The notes below the pieces were generated by a model. It was not told the DNA's origin. It searched no databases and worked only from the letters and a program-made list of their open reading frames with translations. This document shows, piece by piece, positions 13,501 to 25,500 of a DNA stretch of 64,000 bases (position 1 is its first letter; the number at the start of each line of letters is the position of its first letter). The stretch lies in assembly GCF_001039355.2 (NCBI RefSeq), contig NW_019775896.1, positions 44,718 through 108,717 of the forward strand. Direction: 5' to 3'. The position numbers were made by a program, and so were the translations under genes. The stretch is from Lingula anatina. Taxonomy: Eukaryota; Brachiopoda; Lingulata; Lingulida; Lingulidae.

Positions 13501-16500
13501 CCTAGTCATTTACTCCCTGATGATGGTGACTGACAGTCACAGAAATATTGGAGGTAATACCCGCATATTTTATAAGCTCTTGATAAAAAGAAAACCAATA
13601 ATTTAAAAATAAGTAACATGGTTTTCCTTTGATTGTCATCATGGTACCCTAGATTCCAGATTTCAGTATTGCCAGCTTGATCTCGATTCCATATATAACC
13701 CATATCAGCAATACTGACTCTAGATACCAGCAGCTGACTGGAGGCTTGTTCAGGAAACTTTTGCCTGGGGTGCTTCCATATTTGGAAGTCATGCCTAGTC
13801 GTGTCTAGAATATCACTGCTCTGTCCCGCCTGGAGCTGCCTTTTCCGCCTAGCGCTGATGTCATCTTGTGCAGACAAGACAAAGAAGCAAAGATGCGGAG
13901 TTTTAAGTTTGAACTAAGAATACTTTGCAATCTAAAATCAGTGCCACAACTAAAGCACCTTTCTGCTTTAAAAACTGACTTTTAGTGTAGTCATTGCACA
14001 GTCCTTATAGTGGTATCGGACATACAGGTAGCTGTCAAACTTGGCACATGGCAAACACGTGTATTGTGTTTATATCTTCAGGAGCAAATGTTTTTTTTTC
14101 CCCTCTGTATCGAAAAGTTATAGAGAGCAAGCTAGCTTTATAGTGCCCTGACACTTTGGCTTGCTCAAATGGCAAGGCATTCCTTGGTATAGGTTTTTGG
14201 GAGTTTAAACTGGAATAACATTCCAGGCATAGGTCAAAACTTGTCCTATTTGGTTCAGTTTTGTTGTAGAAAATGCAGGTCATTGATTCAGCAAGTAATG
14301 ACCTACTTACATCTTGTCTATGTGGTTCAAATATGGCGATGACCAAGGTAGCTGCTCATTCCCTTGGTTCCGTAAGTTATCTGCTATTAAAAATGTGAAG
14401 TGGCAATCTCATCGTGCAACCTAAAATTGTTCCCAAGGTGCCACCTATCAAATGATAGTGAAGTGGTTCCCAAATTATTCTTTTATTGGATGTGGTTCAG
14501 GTTTTCATCAATGCCTACCATTGGTGTTTTGGCACCAAGTGGTAACCACTCCAAATACTGACGCTGTCAGTGACCTTAGCCACTTAAACTAGTGCACCTG
14601 ATTTGGTCTTAAAGTACAATTTCAGATTATAAATAATCTTACATGATCTTAAATCATGAGTAAGATCATTACTGGACTGACTTAACATTAAGTTGTTATG
14701 CAATTGTCTCCCTTAACACGTTCTCCTATTGGCAGCAGAGGTGTTCTCCATTGTGAGGAGAGGTATCCCCCATTGTGAAGCAAGGAAACTGCTTGACCAC
14801 TTAGTAGATGTAAGATTATTTTTGATTTTAAGGATGCAATTAACAGTAAATGGCCAAAATGTGGGTGTTTTTCTGAATTTGTCAGTATTAAATAGATGAA
14901 ATATCAACTACATATCAGCCCATCTTAAAATAATGGAAGTTTACAAATAAACCCGTAATTTTAGCCTAATTGCTGATTTACCCCTGTGGTAGCATGTCTG
15001 AGTTTTAAAGTAGGTCACACTTGTCCATATATGTGTTTGATTGGCAGCTCCACTGTGCAGCTGTATATTTCCCGTACTAGATTGCTGCTAAGCCTTTCAC
15101 ATTCTGTGAGTAACCTCCCGCTTTCACTTGCCAAACAATACTTTTCATTTTGAATTTATCAGTGAACTTAATTCTGACGATCTACTAAAGCTCTAAAAAG
15201 CAGACATATAGATGAGACGTATATGGGCAAAGGCACTCCCCCTAGGTGTCACGTGGTGAAGAAGGCTGATGTCACGACTAACATGGTGGCTGTTGTCAAT
15301 GCATGGAGGGGGCCTCCGGTTGAAAATGTTCAATAATAATGTTGAAAATGGATGAAAGACATAGTGACAGTTACATAGGCAGTGAGTAGAGGGCTGAACC
15401 AGTATAAATAACTAAATTTCTCAGCTTGCCAATGCAGCTCACTGATTATATAACGTTGGAATCTCTGGGGAGCACTAAAAGGCTGATTTCTCCGCTTCAG
15501 TTTATGGCTTCAAGACAACGATTTAGAGCAGTGTCAAAATTAATTAGAACTCTCAACCGATGAAAGCTGGCATTCATTCGTTAGATCTAAGGTTTGTCTG
15601 AAAATGTGTGGCTGGGATTTCATAACATCAGCTCTTTTTTCAACTTACGTGTGCTTTAGTTAGGCTAGGGGGTTGCGTTGAACTGGAAAACAGGTTTATT
15701 TTGATATCTCTGCTAATTTAACACATATCGCTAATTTCAGGCGCATTCTTCTTGATCCCAGTGAGGGCTCACGAGGCAAGCTGTCTACACATGTCCATTT
15801 GTAGTGGACTTCTAGTTTTTAAGGTGTAAAGATCATGTTGAGCACACCTATTAAGCATAATATCTCATTACGTAACGATTACATAATAAAATAAGGATAT
15901 GAAATGAAAAGCTGTCGAAATAAGCTTTCTATTGATATGTAACATGTTGGTTTATCTTGGCCGGTTTAGAAGATAGCTACCCCTGTTAATTGCTACCTTA
16001 AAAGCAGATTCAATCCATTTTAAGAATTTAACTGTAATAATTAAGACCGTGTAAGATAATGTGTGATCTGAAATTGCACTTTAAGACCAAATCAGATGCA
16101 GTAGTGTCAAGACGTGGCACACACTTTGTCCCTTCAACCCCTTCAGGATGTCTGTATACTCTGTTTTGACTAGTTGAGCAGTATAGGTAAAATCTGACCT
16201 CAATAAAAAAAAGCCACGCAGTTACAGTGTTCTACCCAGAAATGGTCAGAGTCCACAGACAGTGCATCAGAGAAACAAACAACGTTTTGCTGTGTACAGT
16301 AGCTTCCTCAGAGGTCATCTGGTATTCTAACCTGCTAAAACCGATTTGGTGTTTGCTAAGGGCATTGATTCTGTTGACAATTTGCCATTCTGACACAGAT
16401 TAACAATTTTGTAAAACACTGCTTTACTCATTTTACACATTGCTTGCATGCAAGATCTGTACATGTGACGGTTTCAGTAAGTTTTTCGAATCGCTGAAGA

Positions 16501-19500
16501 AAATCCAGCTCGATAGCAGGATTATGCGAAACTGGTTAACAAATATCCTCACGCATTCAGACTTCTACAATTATTCAAATCGGGACCTAATTTGCACTTT
16601 ATTCGAATTAATTACTGTAGTGTAAACAGGGTAAAAAAACAAGGCAGCAAAGCTGTCAAATGTACAGACAAAAAGCAGAAAATAACAATGCACAAAATAG
16701 GCTACTGTCAATTCTGACGCAAAAGTACATTATGGTTAACTGCAAATTCAACATCCAATTTTAATTATGCTCAACAGGTAATACTGATGTAAGTAAAATG
16801 TGTAACAAGCATAAGGCTTCAGGCCAATGGGAGTTCAAGTTCACACTTTGAAAATGCCAGAATGAGAAAAATGAAAATTTCACACAAAACTGCATAAATT
16901 CAATAATAAATGATAACCCAATTGAGCTGGCTTTCTAATTTGAACTGCATGCCAATCCTAAAAATCATACTTGTAAGTTAAAAATAATTATAAGTAACAC
17001 AGTATTCTTTTCATAATATTTGTAATAGCAGTGCAAAAAGATTTTTGTCAATTTTGATATAACATTACATAATAAATAACAGAATAATTATCACCAATTT
17101 TTGATAATTGACTAAAAATAGCATGGAAATGTAGAAAACTTGATTACCATTCAGCTTCATATCCATGGGAGCTCTGAGTCCCACAATGAATATGCCAAAA
17201 CAATAATAATAATGAACATTTCACTTAAATGTATAACTTCCAGAAAAAAGAAGCCAATTAGACTGCTTTTCCAGCTCAGGCTGCATTTTAGTCCTGTGTT
17301 TCTTTTTTGAAAGTTTGACAGTCATAAGTAACATGGTTTTCCCATAATGGTCATCATGGCAGCAGCACCCAAAATTGTGTTTTCTTCTATTTTGATGCAA
17401 CATTACATAATGCTTAACAGCATAATGACCAATAATTTTTAATAATAAAATAAATGTATCATGGATTTTCAGAAAATGTGACTATCATGAGTCTTCAAGC
17501 CCGTGGAGGTTCTAAGTCACACCTTGAAAATGCCAATATGTGAAAAATTAAATTTTCACAAAAAACTGTTTAATTGCCAGAAAAATTTACCAAACAGACT
17601 GCATTGCCTACTGAAGCTGTATTTTAGTCCCATGTTTCTTTCCTGTAAGTTTGAGAACAGTAAGTGACATTGTTTTCTTTAAATGGTCATCATGGGAGCA
17701 GTGCCCAAAATATGGGTTTCTTCAAATTTTGATGCAACATTACATAATGTTTAACAGCATAATGACCATCAATTTTTAATAATAAAATATTAGTAACATG
17801 GACATTCAGAAAACTTGACTAGCAAAGGTCTTCAGGCCAATGGAACTTCAAAGTCACACCTTGAAAATGCCAAAATGTAAACAAGACAGCACTGTTCTGA
17901 AATGGGTTTATTTCCATTTTTAACACTTTTTTAACATAAAACAAAATAAACAGTTTACTGCAATTTTTATATGATCAACTAAGAAAATTGATGAGATTGT
18001 AAAAATATCAATAGAACAGTGTTAAATGTCCAATTTCCTCCATTCTGAGATTCTGAACATAGTGGATGATTGAATCTGACAAACTGCAATAATATGAGTT
18101 TATTTCCATTTTTGACACTTTATTACACAAAACACGATAACAAGTTTACCATAATTTTTACATAATCAACTAACAATATTGTAAAAATGCAGGAAAACAA
18201 ACACTTTTACGTATCTTATTAGTTCAATAATGAGACTGTTAACATGCCTAAGAATTGAATCTCAGGAAATGTGAAAAAACAGCATAACTTCTAAAATAGT
18301 GGCCCAATCATGCCGATTTTCGAACTTGACCTTTGTTTTAGTAAGAATGATTACTCCTGTGAGTTTCATGACAACAGGCCTAACGGTTTTCCTTAAAATG
18401 TGTTTACAGGGTTGCATATATGCTGAAAAGTGAAAAAACAGCATAACTTCTACTATAGTGGCCCGATCATGCTGATTTTCGAACTTGACCTGCGTTTTAT
18501 GAATATTCATCAGCTCTGTAAATATAAAACCAAAACGTAAAACTGTGTTCCACTTATCGTGTTTACGCTGAAAGTGCACGGTGCTGGCAACAGCATTGGC
18601 ATCGGCGACAGCGACGGCTACGACAGATGCAGGTGATGGCAATATGTACAGACACATCTGTGTCTGTACATAAAAAAAGGAAATTTTCAAGAAAATAGGA
18701 AAATCTCCAAAAAATAGGAAAAAATATGAATTAAACACTTTGAATTATGTAAAATTAGAAGTGAACCAGGTTTTTTGTTATCCTGTCTCTCTTTTAGAGA
18801 AAAGTAAAATATTTCACCAAACATGTCTTATGCTTACCACTCCCAAACAAGACATCTGTGTTCAACTCCTAACACGACTACTGCGTACCACTCCAAACAT
18901 TATTACCAAATTAAGGCACAATACATCAACACAAAATCAAGAAACAGTATCTACCTTCTCTGCCCTGAGTTCATTTAACTCTTCCACCCTCTTGCTGAGA
19001 AGGTCAATGGGTTCCTTGAAGCGGCTGCTGCCTACTATGTCTTCCAGAAACTCTAACATCCCTTCATCATGCTCTGTTAGTGCTTTGGGTTTCATCATTG
19101 CTATCTGTTCTACTTCACCCTAGGAGTCAGAAATATACAGTATATTACACTGCACACAATCTAGGATTAAAAAATATACTGCATGCTACATTACGCACAC
19201 CCTGGAAGTCGGGAATAAACATTACAATTCACTACCCACACAATGGGAATTGGAAATATTTAGAACATTACACACACCCTAGCTGGTAGTCAGAAATATA
19301 CAGTACATTTCACTACACTCACCCTGGTAGTCAGAAATATCACTCACCAACTAACCACAGCAAGAATTAACACCGTTTTGCAAGTACTGCAAACAAACGA
19401 CTTGCCACATTAAACATGCCCAAAAGGTATGAAATGCACTTAAGATAATTCAGACTATAATTTAAAATAAAATCATTATTATAAATCCTTACCAGCAAAT

Positions 19501-22500
19501 TAAAAGGAAGAAAAAAGCTGCTGTTTATATGAGTTTGGTTTGGGGATTCTCCCTGCTCCCAACATTACAAAGGCTGTCGTTGCTCTATTGATTGCAATAT
19601 GCACACAGTTCTCAAGATAGCAGTCCATGCTGCCAAGCATGTGTGAACAGGTCAGGGAGAATGTTTACTGTTATTATTTTGACACCCGATTCCTTTCTCA
19701 AGAACACTTGGTACTAATATTAGTAGCCAAGATAGTGAGAAAGGTATGTAGACATTCTATTATTTATTCTTGTTAAGAAAATGAACAGCGTCAAAAGCAT
19801 GGGACTGAGGTCAACATCATGATATGAGATTCTTCTTTTTTCAGATAGCTTGAACCCAATCAGTGCACTAACCTGTTGAACAGTGTTATTGATGTTGTCA
19901 CTTACACTTACTGTTTACAGTTTTGTATTAATATTATTATTTTAGATTTTGATTTCACGGAGTCCGGACTAGGAAGTCATTTTTTTCCATGCAGAAGAGA
20001 CTGAGTAGCAGCTAGCAAGTTTCAAGTGTTTGCACTCCCACTGGATTACAACCTCTAACATGTACTATTTGTGTAACATCAAAATTATTTTGTGTTGATA
20101 ATAAACTAATTTTGACCATTTTTCATTAAAACATACTATAATGCATTTGTGGCATATGAAAATGTTGGGGGTTGCTGGAAGGCTTTGGTGAATTCCAGCC
20201 ATGAGGCACTCGTCAAGATGGCAAGTTATTGTTAATTTCAATTGAAATGGCGTAAAACACAAATACTACGGCGCGTGTGCAGTTCGGGAGTTAAGCTTAG
20301 TTTAATACATCCGGGCATTGGGCAGGTGGCGCCACAATCTCTGTACCGATACGCGGGCCGACATGCGCAGTGGTGGTTAGTGATCACAGCACCAGGTTTA
20401 AACGGCATTTGCGAAGCAGCGGCGGGAGGTTAAGCATGAGTATAGCGAAGCAGTATTAGACTTTTGTGATCAACGGTGAATGATATGAGCGACGGTAGGA
20501 CCAGAGTAGACGATTTATCCTGGGATACGTATTTAATGAATATAGCACAGGCAGTGGCCCCGGGAGTATTGGAAGAGGAGAACGGCGAATTGAACGTAAA
20601 CCGAACAACAGAAGCGTCGGAGACTGCCATCATGTCGAAGTTAAATGATTTCTGTGGGAAATACGGCCTGGGGGAGTCAACAAAAGCCATACTAGCCCAA
20701 AATGGCTTCACCTCAGAGAGAGCCTTAAAGTTGTTGAAGGCAGATGATATAGGAGCTCTGAATATTCAACTCCTGGCAGAGAGGAGGTTACTGGAGGCAG
20801 CGATTGAGGACAATAACGGATGGAAAGGAGGTCCCAACGCCGAGCTTCAACAGGCACAGAGCAGAGACACGGAGGCCAGATTGCAGACTGGGGATGATCT
20901 GAACGAGAGACTAGCAAACCTGATTGGAAACCAGGCAGGCACAAGCAATGGGATGAGAAGTCAACCTCAGCTCCGCATTCCAGGGCCCACGGAAGGTGAG
21001 CGGGTAGATCTGAATCCAACAAATTACTTATTCAGTCTTCCGGCAAGTAAAGCTTTACAGATAGTAGATTATGTGCAAGCTAATGATACAGATGTAGTAG
21101 AACAAGTACTTGGGAACGGGGACGGCACCCAGGTTGTGATTAAGAGTGGACCCAAGAAGATGAAGCTGGAGAGCGTCTCGCAGATCCAATGGGCCACGGC
21201 GAACGTACGCATACTTACGAAGCTACTCACGACAGGCGAATTGAATCAAAGTGGCCTTTTTGACTATCTATCTCATACAGTGAAAATTGGCCAGCTGGCG
21301 GAGACCTATCAGTGGGTTTCAGTAATTCTTTTTGACAAGGCGTACAGGGACTTGCAGGCGACCCACAAATTTCGCTGGGGCAGCGATAGCCCCCACCTAT
21401 ACGCTATCCACCTTCGACCGAAGATACCATCTAGCGGGATCGTTAGGAAGGACAATTTTCAGAAAGGCACCGTGTGCAGTTTATTCAACAGAGGACAGTG
21501 CCCTTACGGCCGAGCCTGCCGCTACGAACATGTCTGCCTAGCTCCTAACTGTAGGAAGCCGCATCCTCTGTCTCAACACGCCGGGCAAGATGGACAACAA
21601 CCAGCCAAAAGTAACGGACAGGGAAACTAAATACGGTGATCACTAGCCAACCACTGCGATATGAGGAATGGGAGGCAGAACTCAAGGGAGACGAAGACGA
21701 ACAGTTTCTTTTAGACGGAATAAAAAACGGTTTCAAAATTGTGGATGCGGAGAAAGTGGACAAAATAACTGAAATTAATAACTCAAAAATGACTGCAATC
21801 TTCAAAATAGAAGTTGAACAACAAATAAGAGCTGAAATAGACGAAAGGAGGTATATAATTTCGGACACCAAACCAGACATTGTAAGTTCGTTAAATGTGG
21901 TACGGAAAGCTAACGGGAAAGTAAGACTTATACACGACTGCAGTCAGCCTCAAGGCAGTTCGGTTAATGACTATGTTACTAGCTTGGAGAAAGTACAGTA
22001 CCAAAGTATCAAGGATGCGACAAAACTAATTGGGCCTGAATACTTTTTGGCGAAGGTGGATCTGAAATCGGCATATCGCAGCGTACCCCTACATCCATCA
22101 CAGTACAAATTTACGGGTTTAAAGTGGAAATTCGAGGGCAGCAGAAATTATACTTATTTATTTGACACTGCACTACCGTTTGGGTCGAAAAAATCACCTG
22201 GGATATTTCATAGGCTTTCTCAATCTATAAGGCGCATGATGGAAAAAAGAGGATTCAAAATAGTTGTATATTTGGATGATTTTTTGATACTAGAGCGGAC
22301 TAGAGATCAATGCATTAAGGCAATGAACACTCTAATTAAACTGTTACGAAAACTGGGGTTTAGTATTGCCTGGGACAAGGTGGAGGGTCCCACAACAGAA
22401 TTAGTTTTTCCTCTGCATCCTTCTTAATACAAGAGACATTTCTATGGCTTTACCAGAAGATAAAGTGGAAAAAATGTTAGTTATGCTAGACTCTTTTCAA

Positions 22501-25500
22501 AGCAAAAGACGAGCGTCTTTAAAACAACTGCAGCAATTAACTGGCAAATTAGCGTGGGCTTGCGCAATAATCCGTGGGGGTAGAGCTTATCTTCAACGGA
22601 TATTGGATACGTTAAGACCACTAAAGAAGGCAAAACACAAAGCAAAGCTGGACGATGCTTTTCGCGGCGATATTAATTGGTGGCAGCAATGTTTACAAGT
22701 CTTCAACTGCAAGCAATTAATTGTACCAGAGAGACCAATTACACACGTGTTCACGGATGCTTCTGACAAAGGAGCTGGCATGGTGAGCGGAAACGACTGG
22801 GCTTACGTTAATTGGAGGATAGACGCCCCGTACGCTCAGGACTTCCACATCAATAACAAGGCAGCAAAGCTGTCAAATGTACAGACAAAAAACAGGAAAT
22901 AACAAAATAGGCTACTGTCAATTCTGATGCAAAAGTACATTATGTTAAACTGCAAATTCAACATCAAATTTTAATTATGCTCAACAGGTAATACCAATGT
23001 AAGTAAAATGTGTAACAAGCATAAGGCNGGAAACGTTGGGTGTTATTGCAGCGATTCACAGATGGGCGCCTACGTGGGAAAACAAACACGTTGTTATCTA
23101 CACGGACAACACGACAACAAAGGCAGCAATAAACAAAGGAGCAACACGAGATCCTATTATTATGGCGCAACTGCGACTAGTATTTTGGCTATCGGTGATT
23201 CACAACTTCATGCTGGAGTGCATACATATACCAGGAGAGAGGAACACCTGGGCCGACTCAATATCTAGAATGGACAAAAAAGGACATTTTCTTTACTGGT
23301 TCAGCATTATAAGTGGTGGAATCCCTGTTCCCAAGTACGATGAGGATATAGAGGTTTTTCTAAAATTTCATATGTCATTTAATGCGTTACGCTTGTTTGT
23401 TGACAGGTGGTCAGAGCGAGTGTGAAAAGCGCCTAGATCAAAAGATTCAACACTATAGAACACTATGCTACGCCGACAGCACTAAAAAGACATACACTTC
23501 CTTTTTGAGATCCTACTTCCAATTTTGCACTTTTATGTCGTACGTGGCCTTCCCGGTGGACAACTTGACAATATGTCGCTATGTGGCGCATTTAGCTGAG
23601 AGGGTACAAGCAAGTTCCATTCCCAAATACCTCGCTGTTATCAGGATTATTCACCTAGAGATGGGGTTGGAAAACCCGCTGCAAAATAACTGGGCACTAA
23701 AAACATTGCTTCGCGGCATCCAACGCGACAAAGGAATGGCGACTCGACGGAAACTGCCTATAACGCCGGAGATCCTGTTGGATATGTACAGACAATTAAA
23801 AGCTCATTGTGCGTTTGATATGTTATTTTGGGCTGCGTGCTTAGTAGCGTTTTTTGGTTTTTTCCGGAAAGCCAATCTTTTACCACTGCACAGGACCAGT
23901 GTTGGGCACCATTTTAAAAAACGGGACGTGTCGTTTACAAATGTAGGATTGTTGTTGCTGGTCAGAGGCACCAAAACCATTCAATTTCGCGAGAGACAAT
24001 TGCAGATCCCTCTACCGTATGTTAAGGGCAGTCCACTATGCCCGGTTACGGCCATGACCAGGGTACTCCTAAATGCTAAGGACATTCCCAGCGATAGCCC
24101 ACTATTCTCTTGTTGGATATATGGACAAAACTTTACGCTTACGCAGCCTGCTTTTGTGAACAAACTGCACCAAGTACTGTCGCGCCTGGGTCGGACGGCC
24201 CAGGATTTCTCCGGACACAGTTTCCGTCGGGGTGGCGCGTCGTGGGCTTTCTCGTGCGGAGTGCCGGCGGAAATAATTCAAATGATGGGTGACTGGCGCT
24301 CTGACGCCTACAAACTTTACTTAGAGACATCTGTGCCCACTAAGCTGTTTTTCCTGGAAAAAATTGTATCAAAACTGCCTAGAAATGAGCAATAGAACGC
24401 AACAAGGCCTTTGTGTGTTTACATATGTGTTTGATTTACGTATTATTTAATGAATTCAATTGATTTTAAGTTGTATTATTATTTATTTATTTCATTTTAT
24501 TTATTTATTTAGTTTTAATTATTAATTTGGTTTATTTATTAATATTTATTTATTTAGTTATTTAATTTCATGTTATTTATTCTTCCTAACCCTACTATTG
24601 GATTGGAGAATTCTTCCAGGCCCTTCTGGCCTGTAAAACTTCGATTGTGTAACTCATTGTCACAGTTTGTTACTCATTGTTAATTGCATCTGATTGTGTG
24701 CCTGATAATAAACTCTCGAAGTGCAACAGTGGTATTTGGTGTTTTAGAAAAATTAAGCCCTACACCCTGGAAATTTACAGTTAATTACATTACACACACC
24801 TTGGTAGTCAAAAATATGCAGCAAATTGCACTACTGAGCCTGGGAGTCAGAAAGATACAGTAAATTACAATACACACACTCTTCAAATCAGATATATACA
24901 GTACATTTACCTTACCTGTAGAATAAGAAACCTGTTGTGGTCCAAATCAATGCCACTTCCTCTCAAAAGTGTCGCCACCTCTTTGTATGTCTTTTTCTTC
25001 CCATCCACCTGGTAGTAGGAGCTGTTGTCACGGAACGCTGTTCTTGACACCACGAAGTTGGAGTTAGGGACAACTTCATAGTCATCATCTCCCAGCTGTG
25101 ACAAATAGAACATAAAACAATTTATCATCTTCCTGAGAGAAAGGTCAAACCATGTCATTAATCACTGTTTCTAAGACAGTCCTGGAATCAATTAAAATTT
25201 AAATAAGCATTAAAACAGTTCAACAGCCTTGTACTGTACAATCATTATCAGAACAATGTGGCTAATTGTCACCAGACAGACACTGCCTCTGCTAGTGTGA
25301 TATTAGAACTGGTACAATGCCATGGTCAGGGGCGGATTTAGGCCGTCTTCTGGGTCTTCCGGAAGACGGTCAGATTTTCAAGTTTCCATTGACGGGTTGA
25401 CGGTTTCCATTGACGGTTTCCATTGACATTTTTTTTGTCGGAAGACGGTCAAAAATGGAGGATGGATCAACAAATATAATATGGAAGACTGTCAGAAAAT

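Larger units (their letters stand above)
21615..23425 (+). pseudogene. DIRS pol: reverse transcriptase and RNase H, broken
   Basis: RT motifs are clear: FLAKVDLKSAYRSVPLHPS, PFGSKKSPGIFHRL and the catalytic VYLDDFLIL. The frame stops at 22425-22427, while homologous sequence continues in another frame from about 22405 (LLNTRDISMALPEDKV). One extra base near 22403-22405 explains the break. RNase H begins at VFTDASDKGAGMV and continues after the interruption at 22861-23028 with VIYTDNTTTKAAINKGATRD and HIPGERNTWADSISRM. The C-terminal end overlaps the recombinase ORF by about 44 nt. The RT-RNase H would copy the element's RNA. This copy cannot make the full protein. Confidence 0.9.
20253..24746 (+). 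mobile_element. DIRS-type tyrosine-recombinase retrotransposon
   Basis: A 4.5 kb element on the strand opposite SMC4, inside the intron between its second and third visible exons. Order: ORF1 (Gag-like), RT and RNase H, tyrosine recombinase. The ends are imperfect inverted repeats: TAAAACACAAATACTAC at the left (20253) and, in reverse complement, TAAAACACCAAATACCAC at the right (24746), followed in both by a CAGTTCGGGAGTT or CACTTCGAGAGTT block. Inverted ends with this domain order fit DIRS rather than Ngaro or PAT, which use split direct repeats. No target duplication is evident, as expected for recombinase-mediated integration. The copy is damaged: one frameshift in pol and an interrupted RNase H. 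Confidence 0.93.

Noticed and set aside
20253-24746. Ngaro, PAT or Crypton instead of DIRS
   Set aside because: Terminal inverted repeats rather than split direct repeats argue against Ngaro/PAT; presence of RT-RNase H argues against Crypton.
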